Part shown: positions 1-9,140 of the stretch, in pieces | Position numbering within the stretch: position 1 is the first letter of the stretch | Layout: every line of letters starts with the position of its first letter | Assembly: GCA_963682025.1 (NCBI GenBank) | Contig: OY821519.1 | Coordinates: forward strand, 66,520,783 to 66,584,782 | DNA: 64,000 bases | Origin: Cordilura impudica | Lineage: Eukaryota; Arthropoda; Insecta; Diptera; Scathophagidae | Direction: 5' to 3' | Made by a program: the position numbers and the translations under genes | Notes under the pieces: model-generated | Databases searched by the model: none | What the model saw: only the letters and a program-made list of their open reading frames with translations | What the model was told of the DNA's origin: nothing

Positions 1-460
1 GAAATCACACCTACCGACCAATAGATATCAACAATATACTAAATTTAATAATATTTTTTTTGTAACGAAACAAATTCCAACCAACATAGTGTGCATTGAA
101 TATGGTACAGATCTACACTGTGAGCTATTTACTTAACTATCAAGAAAATTACTTTTACCTTTCAAATAAAAACACCGATGATATTGAAAAGGAAATACTA
201 ATACTAATAACACTGTGGAACATGTTCGGTGTCAGTGTCTGGGGTCAGAAATTCTAGGTTAGGGTTAGGGTTAGGCCATTATAGTAAACGCTAAAAAAGG
301 TTTGACGTTCTAAGGGCAAACTATTTTTTAGCTCCTAGTACTTATAGTGCACAATAGCGTTTGATGCTAAACTAACTTAAATTAAAACAACAGAAGATAA
401 ACGAAATGATTGAAAGAAAATTCATACCCTCAGCTAGAAACAAACTATATCTACATCTAT
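1..460. other. Intergenic, no gene seen
   Basis: AT-rich sequence with no coding frame that resembles a known protein. A short run of about three TTAGGG-like units lies near 256-275; this is too short to be telomeric. The stretch ends at the first palindrome-ended MITE. Confidence 0.6.
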
Positions 461-616
461 ATATCGCACCTGTACCCCTAAAGTGTGTCAAATACTAGAA
501 AAACCGATGTAAGATTTTTACAGTGGATAGATATGACCACTGTGAATCGTTTTCTTGCAAAAAGTGAAAATTGAAAAATTTTGAGTTGACTCACTTAGGA
601 GGTACAGGTGCGATAT
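461..616. mobile_element. TA-target MITE, copy 1 (internally deleted)
   Basis: The ends are inverted: TCGCACCTGTACC on the left and GGTACAGGTGCGA on the right, flanked by TATA. The interior matches the right half of the copy at 63656-64000 (shared stretches such as the block around GGATAGATATGACCACTG), so this is a deletion derivative of about 156 bp. TIRs extend inward through sequence ending near GAGTCAA. No coding capacity. A TA duplication and short TIRs suggest mobilisation by a Tc1/mariner-like transposase, which is inference. Confidence 0.8.
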
Positions 617-1497
617 ATAAAATTCATTTATTTGACCGCTATATAAATTTTTATTTTTCAACGGATTTCTCTGAAATTTCGCACACACGATTTCCGTACT
701 CCAGGTAAGGTCGCCATATTCTTTTTATCGGCCACGCCTACTTATACGCCCACTCTTGATATAAAATTCATTTTCTGTTTTTTGGTATATTTGTTCGCTA
801 TAAAACTTTTTATTTTTCAACGGATTTCTCTGAAATTTGGTACACACGATCGCTGTACACCAAGGAAGGCCGTCATATACTTCTTACTTGCCACGCCTAC
901 TTTAACGCCCACTTTTTATATACAATTCATTTTATGTTTTTTGGTATATTTGTTCGCTTTACAAATTTTTATTTGTTAACGACTTTCTCTGAAATTTGGT
1001 ACACACGATCTCTGTACTACAGGCAGGGTCATCATATGATTCTTACGGCCACGACTACTTTTACGCCAACTTTTTGTATACAATTCATTTTCTGTTTTTT
1101 GGTATATTTGTTCGCTATAAGAATTTTTATTTTTCAACGGATTTACCAAAAATTTGGTACGCACGATCTCTGTACTCTGGGAAAGGTCGCCATATGATTT
1201 CTCCCGCCCACGCCTACTTTTACGCCAACGTTTTGTATACAATTCATTTTCTGTTTTTTGGTATATTTGTTCGCTATAAGAATTTTTATTTTTCAACGGA
1301 CTTACCAAAAATTTGGTACGCACGATCTCTGTACTCTGGGAAAGGTCGCCATATGATTTCTCCCGCCCACGCCTACTTTTACGCCCACTTTTTGCGTACA
1401 ATTCATTTTCTGTCTTTTGGTATATTTGTTCGCTATAAAAATTTTTATTTTTCAACGGATGTATCTGAAATTTGGTACACGTGATCTCTGTACTCCA
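617..1497. repeat. 159-bp tandem repeat array, about 5.5 copies
   Basis: The landmark GGTATATTTGTTCGCT recurs at 784, 943, 1101, 1260 and 1419, giving periods of 159, 158, 159 and 159 bp. Each unit carries a 'CCACGCCTACTTTTACGCC' block and a 'TTTTTATTTTTCAACGGA' block. Later copies are most alike and the first is most diverged. The period is 3 x 53, so a frame lacking stops in one unit stays open through the array; this produces repetitive open frames on both strands that should not be read as genes. The array starts directly after the MITE. Confidence 0.9.
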
Positions 1498-2430
1498 ACT
1501 CAGCAAGCTTTGTTACGAGAAGCGGAAATGCCTCAAGAATGCGTCTAGAAATCCAGCGGCTAAGACAAGCTGAATCCAGTGAATCTGAAACTCCTTAGAC
1601 GACTGTTTTTCTCATAGACAATTTTATGTCGCCTGCTCCAGAGAAACCAGAAATGTTGTATATCACAAAGCTCTAGAGTAACTTAAATTCGTAACTTTTA
1701 GACATCATACACTCAAAATACTCAATGTATAAACATAGTTAGTTGTAACGATAAGCAGGCACCGAGTACTTAGTCCCCAATGAATAGATTCCCAAAAATA
1801 TGAACTTATTCCCCAAAAAATTAGGAAATAACTTCACGATGAACAAATTCCCCAAATTTAAAAAATTCCCTGAAAGAAACGAACAAATTCTCCATACTGC
1901 TCTCCTATAACAAATTTATTTAATATCTGTATTCTTTTCAATAGCACCATTTCGATGCGCTGAATGGGGGCGCGGACGCGGATGCGCGGAACACATCTTA
2001 GCTAAAATATCGGAATAATCTGAAATATATATTTTGGCGATTTAAATAAGTTGACAACAACTGCGCGGCAGCACGGGTGTGGCAGCCAAACGCGCGGACG
2101 CAGACGCGACTCGCTCGCGGAACACAGCTCAGTGATTCTTTTAATTTTCAAACGATTCCATTATATTTGATGTTTACAAAATAAACAAACTATAAAAAAA
2201 AAACTTAAAAATAATTTCTAAATTTAAAAATCAAAAATTTTTAAATTGAAATAAAAATTAATTTACTCCCCAAAAAACGTGAACATTGGGAAATTTTTTC
2301 ATCATGAACAAATTCCCCAATCCCATACAAATTTTTGTGGAGAGAGTTTATTTTTTGGAAGGAATTTGTTCATTGTGTACTAACTACTCAACGCCTGGTA
2401 AGAACAGTGAACCATTTTCGAGTCAAAGGC
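1498..2430. other. Non-coding, with a GC-rich island
   Basis: No gene recognised. Positions about 1965-2130 form an unusually GC-rich patch in AT-rich DNA, with two diverged direct repeats built on GCGCGGACGC followed by GCGGAACACA. On both sides lie short repeated motifs of the type ATGAACAAATTCCCCAA (about 1839 and 2302), with an inverted relative near 2358-2372. The stretch could be the body of the Helitron whose apparent 3' end lies at 2439-2467, but its 5' end was not found. Confidence 0.45.
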
Positions 2431-2438
2431 CGTTGGAT

Positions 2439-2467
2439 CCCGGGCAAGACCGGGTAAAAACAGCTAG
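2439..2467 (+). mobile_element. Helitron-type 3' terminus
   Basis: A CCCGG/CCGGG hairpin (2439-2443 with 2450-2454, 6-nt loop) is followed after 9 nt by CTAG and then a host T. This is the layout of Helitron 3' ends: short GC hairpin about 10 nt before CTRR, inserted before T. The element would extend leftwards for an unknown distance. No helicase is coded here, so a non-autonomous copy is likely. Confidence 0.55.
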
Positions 2468-2687
2468 TTAATTATACAAATGTAAAATATTTTCCATTTA
2501 ACAATATCATTGCTCTCAGAGATATTTATAATATGGTAACATTTGTTAAATTTTCTATAGTATTTTATATGTAATAGCTGGAAGTTGGTCTAGTTGGAAT
2601 TCATAAGTTAATTTTACCAAGCAATAAGTCAGAGTCAACATAACCACGAACTAATCCATGTAGAAATGAGATACTCAGTATAGCTTA

Positions 2688-3075
2688 ATAAGACCAAGTT
2701 TATTAACATAAGGCGGCAGCTCAAATGAATTCCATCCAAATCCAGGTAAACAAAATATTAAAAACTGCTTTTGCACTGATTCAATACTGTTTATATGAAT
2801 GGTATGGCAAGGATCCCATACAATTGATCCATATTCAAGAATAGGGAGAACTAAGGATTTGAAAATTCCTTGGACCAGCGTTTCATAAAACCAAGAACAC
2901 CATTAGCTTTGCTGAAAATGTAATCACAAAAATCATGCCTGTGATCTAACAAAATACCAATATCAATAATATTGTGAACTTTTACTAGTGTTGTGTCATT
3001 AATATAATAGATGGAATCTAATTTTTTAATTCCTAAGAATGACATATGGTTAAAATTTTTATTACTTAAGTCCAT
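2688..3075 (-). pseudogene. LINE reverse transcriptase C-terminal fragment
   Basis: Minus-strand translation gives the thumb/post-RT region of a Jockey-like non-LTR retrotransposon. Seen are 'DIGILLDHRHDF', 'ANGVLGFMKRWSKEF', and after a frame change 'LEYGSIVWDP' and 'IESVQKQFL'. These match the known family pattern of a 'LGV..D..L.F..H' block, 'R..MLGF..R' and then 'YGS..W.P....I..IE..QK.F'. No active-site block is present, so it is a short 5'-truncated, frameshifted relic. It resembles the C-terminal part of the LINE at 46551-47790. Confidence 0.7.
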
Positions 3076-3130
3076 TTAATTTATTTTACACCATTGAGAA
3101 AGCTTGTCAATATCCAACTTTGTTATTAAT

Positions 3131-3505
3131 TATTTTTGCTTTCGGACATGAAAAAGTTCATATCGGATGCTAAATTTATATGGGGACTATGTCGAAAAAT
3201 AGACCGATCCTGACTGTATTTGGTAAGGTCACTTATTTTTTTTTGCAAAAACATATACAAACCAAATTTGAGAAAACCTATACAATATTTTATCTTTTTT
3301 GATAGATATAAGTGAAGATCGGGAATCAGCTATGACTAAGAATTGTCCTATAGGGTTTATTTTTGGCTATTGATAAACGGGTGTAATAAATATACGCAAA
3401 CACAATTTGACCAAGATCTATATGATAATTTGGATATTATGGCAATTTAGGTCGATTGATTTCATAGGGGTCATTTATATGGGCATTAGGTGTCAACCTG
3501 AGCCA
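3131..3505 (+). repeat. HP repeat, partial copy
   Basis: Aligns by eye with the middle of the HP family: 'GACATGAAAAAGTTCATATC', then a 'TATATGGGGACTA' block, 'GACCGATCCTGA', a region of ATATACAAACCAAATTTGAG, and 'GGTCGATTGATTTCATA'. Both palindromic ends are missing. It lies between two LINE relics. Confidence 0.75.
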
Positions 3506-3884
3506 TAGTAGAAAATTTTTATATAGAAACCAACTAATCAATTATAACATAAAAATTATTACAATCACCGATGTAGGCTTAAATGCCAGAAACCTGTTTA
3601 AATATGAACACAGAGTAGTTATGAATTTTATATATATATTCTTTCTTCTCCTCTACCAAGCACCATTAAAAACTGTGTTTAATTTAGAATTTGCATGAAT
3701 TTTGGGATTCTCTTTAATTCATAGAAATCTTGCGGAACTTATTGGAAGACTTATTTATGTATGTATATATGTAATTTTTTATTCAGTATAAAATATATAA
3801 ATAAAAAATAACAAGTAAATAATAACATTAACTTATAGTCGTCTGTTATAAAATCAGAAATTTACAAGTTGTGCTTAAAATTAT

Positions 3885-4236
3885 TCAAACGAATTCTACT
3901 ATAATAAGATTTCTATACTTTAAAGCATTAGTAACAAAATTATAAAGCTTATTCCATCCGTTTGGCATTTCTCCATTTAAAATATTAATTAATTCTTTAT
4001 CATTAAAATAATTTTTATCTAAATGTCTGTTTCTAAACTCCCTGAGTACTGGACATTTTGCCATAAAATGCAGAAGCGTTTCGTCTTCGCCCGTATTGAA
4101 TAAACTACATGTTTTACTTTCATTGCAATTAAAATTGTTTGCTTTCAATGGAAGGATATCGCATCTGGTTTTACATATTATTGTGAGTTGTTGTTGTGTT
4201 AAGGTGTTTTCAATATGGTTTACTCCTTTAGTGTAA
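3885..4236 (-). pseudogene. LINE ORF2 C-terminus with Cys/His finger
   Basis: Frame opens directly beyond the SINE as 'LDYTKGVNHIENT', then 'KTRCDILPLKANNF' and 'CSLFNTGEDETLLHFMAKCP', followed by 'LREFRNRHL'. Related LINEs end in a finger of the form C-x2-C...H..C. Here the second Cys of the first pair is Phe (CSLF), so the finger is damaged. The polypeptide ends about 45 codons later. The frame is the natural continuation of the RT region across the SINE insertion. Confidence 0.7.
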
Positions 4237-4244
4237 TCAAGGTG

Positions 4245-4362
4245 TTTGTAAAAGCGCCCCGGTATGTGAGTAGGTAGCGCGCTCGCCTATCATGCGGGGG
4301 TCGTGGGTTCGATTACCACCAGAGGCTTTGGTCTGTTGCTGCAAAAAAAAAAAAAAAAAAAA
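4245..4362 (+). mobile_element. tRNA-derived SINE with poly(A) tail
   Basis: The head contains an A-box-like GTGAGTAGGTAGCGC and a B box GGTTCGATTAC. A five-pair anticodon-type stem (CTCGC/GCGGG) closes a 7-nt loop. The 5' and 3' acceptor strands do not pair and the T-stem has a mismatch, so it is not a working tRNA gene. A run of about 20 A residues (4340-4362) ends it, as expected for a LINE-mobilised short element. It splits the LINE coding region: sequence on both sides continues the same protein. No target duplication was evident. Confidence 0.7.
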
Positions 4363-5880
4363 CGGGCCAATTAAAATCTGCAGACAAGGCACTCGGATTC
4401 GCGGAACTAGGCTTAAAAAAATTACTCTTTTTAGTGCTTTTTCCTTCATTTGCAATATCTTTTTAGACTTCATTCGTTCTAACAACATGCTTCCTCTGTG
4501 CCGCCATTCTTGTGACGAGATGTTGTCAAACCGTATATCATATTCTGTTCCCAATTCATTTATCTGTGTAGCCCAAAAAATTTTATTTCTTAAGATCAGC
4601 ACCGATAACTTATGAGGCAGCCTGTTTGGCTTATATTGGTAAATACTTTTAAAAATATAATCGATGCGCAAATTCAAAGTATAAATATAGCTGACTTCTG
4701 CATTCGTTTCCAAAATTAAAGCATAATTCGGGGTAAACTCTGGTAATTTAAGAATTCTTTTTATAAAATACCGTTGTAATTTATCCACTTCATAAAAGAA
4801 CCAACATCCCCATACTTGAGCAGCATACGTTTGTATAGATCGACACACAGATTGAAAAGGTTTCCATTTAGATGCAAGTGTTAAATTTGGTTTATTAAGG
4901 AAACTTGCCCAGGTGGCATTAATGGTGTTCTTGGTAGAATTATTCCTTTTTTCCAGATGTTTTTTCAAGCTAAATTTCAGTGTAAGCAATACTACTAGGT
5001 ATTGATACTTGTATTTAATTCTTTCATTGACTGAGAGTCTACCAATTTTCCTAAACACCATCATTTCAGACTTTCCCATATTTACTATCATATTCCATTG
5101 CTCACAATATTCTTCCAAATTGTTTACCATCTCTTACATACTTACTATATCATCTGACAACAGTACTATATCATCTGCATAAAGTAACAAACGTATATTA
5201 ATTCCACCTATCATCAGACCACCCCCCAAATCCTCGTGGAGGTCATTTAAATATAGTGTAAAAAGTAGTGGTGAAAGTAGGCACACTTGTTTAACTCCGG
5301 TGTAGGTTTCAAAGTAATCAGATAACTCACTTTCTGTCCAAACAGCTGATTTTGTATTACTATATACGTTTTTAATAAAATTTACAACTTTTGTGGAAAT
5401 TCCAAGCGTATGTAATTTATATATAAGGGAACCCCTTGATACTCTGTCAAACGCTGCTTTGAAGTCTACGAAGAATGCATAGATCTTTTTCTTTTCCATA
5501 AATTTCAAGTGCACTACAGCAGCCAAGTTTTATATGTTATCCACGGTTGAATATTGTCGCCTGAATCCAGATTGAAATTCGTTTAAAATATTGTGATTTT
5601 CAATTCAATTCGTTAGTCTGGCGTGAATTATTCCCATTAGCACTTTTGGCAAACAATTCATAAACGAAATCCCTCTATAGTTGTTAGGGTCATTTCTATC
5701 TCCCCTTTTATGAATTTGAAATATAATACTTTTTACAAATTCTTCATCTATCATTTCCGATTCAAAAATAATATTAAAAGTATTGGACAATTCCTTAAGG
5801 AATTCTATTGTAGCATTATTAAACATTTCATATGGGACTCTATCGACTCCGGGTGCTTTACCTGTTTTAAATTGATGCAA
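4363..5880 (-). pseudogene. LINE reverse transcriptase region
   Basis: Several frames together give a non-LTR RT. The first block (5880-5605) has 'GKAPGVDRVPYEMF' and 'HKRGDRNDPNNYRGIS'. The second (5526-5134) has catalytic motif A 'FVDFKAAFDRV', motif B-like 'GVKQVCLLSPLLFTLYLNDL' and the catalytic box 'LLYADDIVLLS'. The third (5130-4363) has 'EYCEQWNMIVNMGKSEMM' and a long post-RT region ending 'RIRVPCLQILIGP'. Motif B is altered (GVKQVC where families have a Q-G pair), and stops and frameshifts separate the blocks, so it is inactive. Beyond 4363 the reading frame runs into the antisense of the SINE. Confidence 0.8.
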
Positions 5881-6101
5881 AACTTGTTTTATTTCCTCTA
5901 CTGTAATATACCGCTCAAGATTTTCTTCATACTGTCACCTTGGAGCGTATCGAATTTCATTTGATACCAGTGGTTGGTTCAATAGGTTCTGAAAGTACTG
6001 TTTAAAATCATCTGCTGGTAAAGCTGCGTCCACTTTAAAACTATCACCTCGTCTCTCTTTTGCTAACAACGCCTACCATTTTTTGCCATCATTTGTTATA
6101 T

Positions 6102-7230
6102 TTATTTTGTTATTGCGTTCAAAATAATATTTTTCCTTCTGATTATACGCTCTACAACATAACATCGTTTGGCTCTGAGATACTTTTCCTTATCTTGTTG
6201 ATTTTTTGATTTTCGAAATATATTTAATAGATTAGATGATATTTGTCTGACTTTGAGACATTTATAGTTGAACCATCTATTTTTAAAAATAGGCCTGTTT
6301 TTATTTTTTGGCAGCGACAACTCTATTGTGTTTACTAATTCTGTTAGTGTTGAAAAATGGCCTCGTATTGCTTGTAGAGTGAGATTTTTCTGATATTTAT
6401 CTTTTTCCTTTCTTTCCATTTTTATTTAGGCAGTAAATTCATTACTTTAGCTCTTTCATCCACTCCATCCAACCTTAATTTTAACATTAATGGCATATGA
6501 TCTGACCAGACTTTTGCGTCGACTTTGAATTGCTTGACATATTGTAATGCTTCTTGTGATATTGCACATATGTCATTCACAGAATTTTCCATATTACTTA
6601 AATAGGTATTAGCGCCATTTTCATAACCAGTTGTGTATCCATTTAAAATCACCAAACCATAGTCATTACAAAATTCAATCAACTGCTTTCCTTTGAAGTT
6701 TACAACGGTATCTTCTGATGTTATTTGATATAAACCAGCGGTAAAGCTTATTTTGTGTATTTCTTCTATTTTCTGTTGTATTCTGCAAACTCGAACGTTC
6801 ATATCTCCTATAACTATTGTATTTGCTTCGAAGTTATTTGTGAAAAATTCTTAAGTACCTGGAATTCATTACTTCAATCCGCCCCTCTAATGTATACTGG
6901 TATAATGTTAAAATTTGTTTCATTCATTTGACCATTCACCAATGACCACTGTACCACTAATTATTTGAAAAGAGTGTTTCAGACCTGTTTCTGCTAATTG
7001 TTTATTTACCCCATATGTACATCCTGCAATTGCTCTTCCTCGCAAGCTTATTCGTGTTGCTGGCTTCCAAAATAATTTAAAATTTTTAAATATTTTTCCC
7101 ATTTTTTAATACTCTCTTCCTCAACATGCATCAAAACTACATACATACGTACTCAAAATTCGGGAAACAGACATTTATTACCTAAACCATGGATGTTAAA
7201 AGCTATTATATTTGGGTTAACTTTTTCTAG
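6102..7230 (-). pseudogene. LINE apurinic-type endonuclease and linker
   Basis: Fragments in three frames build an exonuclease-endonuclease-phosphatase domain. 'NPNIIAFNIHGLGNK' (about 7215-7170) is the N-terminal strand; 'ISLRGRAIAGCTYGV' (about 7050-7000) is the central region; 'TIVIGDMNVRV' (about 6815-6785) holds the GD-x-N motif; 'WSDHMPLMLKLRL' (about 6510-6470) is the terminal SDH motif. The linker to the RT contains 'WFNYKCLKVRQ' near 6270, a hallmark of related LINEs. At least two frameshifts and an in-frame stop break it. Confidence 0.7.
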
Positions 7231-8960
7231 TTTTTTGACATGAAGTTTTTTAATAATACATTATAATTTATATTAATTTTAGAATAGCAATTTGGAAGAC
7301 TTATTGTAAAACATTTTATGCATTTGAAAAGATGCTCTTATCAATCTGGGTAAAGCTAAAACGTAAAAAAATATTTCACTATTCTCGTGTTCTATTTGTA
7401 AATACTCTAGGGTTGACTATAATAGGTCTGAGTGAACAATCAAATGGACAGCTATAGCTAAGTCAAGTAAAAAATTTTTTACTAAAAGTATCAGTTTGTA
7501 TTCATTTACAAAAAAAAAAAAAAAAAAAAACATAAAAGCATAACAACCAAAACGAATTGTGCCTTTCGAAGTTCTGCTTTCATGCCACAATTTTAAGATA
7601 ACAAAAAGAATACTTCAAGTACATTCTTTGATTATTTTCTATGCATATATGAATGTGTTCACTCGACCCTTGAAAAGCTTGAATATGGAAAAAATGAAAA
7701 TAAATTTTATATTCTGTTGAGTGAATGAATATTTTAATGATGTTGTATGTACTTTTGTTTCATGCGAAATGAAAGAGAAAGACATAAAAAACAAAAAGGG
7801 TTAAACATGGATTGCTTAAGATAAACACACATATATTGGTGTTTATGTGGTCCTGCCATACATGAGGTATGAGCGCAAAACAAAAATAAAAAATTCACGT
7901 GAACAACACTTAAATGTGTAGTATGATGTCATTTAAGGGTTTCGTTTTCATATACGATATATAATTTTTTTTTTTTTTTTTTGTATATATTAAAAGCATA
8001 ATACAACAAAACAAAGTTTAGCAAGTATAAAAAAATTACTACGTTTTTCTGGTAAAAAAAAAATATAAAAACTCCTGTTAATTGCATTTCAAGATTAAAA
8101 CTTCAGTGTCAGGGTTTATGTGCCAACGGCATTTGTTTTTGTTATCGCTGTTGTTGTTGTTGATTTTTCATGTTTCTAAACAACATGTATGTTTAACATG
8201 TGACATCATGTTGTGATTGCACATCCGTAGGTCATAAACAAAAGAGGCTGCTGCTACTGCTGCTGCTGTTTTTACTAAAAACAAGTCCAAGAGTTAACAA
8301 AAAAAAAATTTTTTTTTTGTAAGATATGGGTTAGATAACCATCATATTATGATTTGGTTTTGCTTCAATGAAAAACATGTAAAAAGTTTATTTAAATAGA
8401 TACCACAATGTAGGTGTATTCTTACATTGTAGTCAAAATGTGTGTTCTATGTTTAGACCATATACGGTAATTTATCTCTTCTAATTCAACTTTGTCTTGT
8501 TGTGTTGAATCAATTGGTTTTGGAATTTAATAAGCTCCGATAGTTTATCCAGCCTTGCCAATAAAGTTGTTGGAATTGTAAACTACTTTCAGTCAGTACT
8601 TATATTCTAAAAGGTAGTCTGTGAAAAGGGTACAATTTGTTTATGCTGGTGTTTATAAATAAATATTTTGAGCTTGTCCTGAAATAAACATCACATTCGT
8701 CTCAAACTTTACCATATACACAGGCACCAAATAGACAATAATCTAATTAAAATTTTTCTTTGCTCATTTTCTATGCCCATTAAAGAGCTCATCTAAGGCC
8801 GAATTTCCAACTCATGGTGCTGGGGTAAGGTATCTTTTTTCTGGACTTATAAAACTTCGACTATTTCTTGCTGGGTACTTTTATATTATATCAGAGAATG
8901 AAATGATATTTTAAACTATAACTCTTACAGTTCCTGATATAAGGCACCACGAGGAGTGAC
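7231..8960. other. Non-coding AT-rich stretch
   Basis: No gene seen. Contains an A run near 7510-7530, a T run near 7966-7982, and short trinucleotide runs (GTT near 8147-8161; CTG near 8250-8270). No inverted or direct repeat clear enough to call an element. Confidence 0.5.
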
Positions 8961-9004
8961 AAAAATCAAAGAAAATCACTCGTCTATAAAAATATCTCGT
9001 TCAT

Positions 9005-9140
9005 TTCCAAAACTTTATATATTACACAGCGCAGCACTAAAATCTTGAATCAATTGAGAACACCCCAAAATCTGAAAGCTTATGCTGGTAGAAGAAAAAT
9101 CTTAGCTGGGTTTTGAATGACTAGCCAAGTTTTCTTTTAA
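9005..9140 (+). repeat. Left TIR of the outer transposon, distal part
   Basis: Pairs in inverted orientation with about 16690-16835. The TIR is cut at a TTAA (9137-9140) where piggyBac inserted and resumes at 11597. Confidence 0.8.

Larger units (their letters stand above)
3840..7230 (-). mobile_element. APE-type non-LTR retrotransposon (LINE), degenerate
   Basis: A minus-strand LINE with endonuclease (about 7230-6422), linker (6419-6102), reverse transcriptase (5880 to about 4950), post-RT region and a terminal Cys/His finger (4150-3885). Domain order is that of ORF2 of Jockey/I/R1-group elements; I could not fix the clade. It carries several frameshifts and stops, and a plus-strand SINE is inserted at about 4245-4362. 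No 5' ORF1 or clean 3' tail is evident. Confidence 0.8.

Noticed and set aside
256..276. TTAGGG-like repeats
   Set aside because: Only about three units, and dipteran telomeres do not use this repeat; chance or interstitial.
976..1506. Long open frames on both strands in the tandem array
   Set aside because: Explained by a 159-bp period divisible by three; the same peptide block repeats on each strand and has no known domain.
4255..4330. Functional tRNA gene
   Set aside because: Acceptor strands do not pair, the T-stem has a mismatch and a poly(A) run follows; better explained as a SINE head.
4292..4615. 107-codon plus-strand frame through a poly-lysine run
   Set aside because: It is the SINE B box plus poly(A) and antisense LINE DNA.
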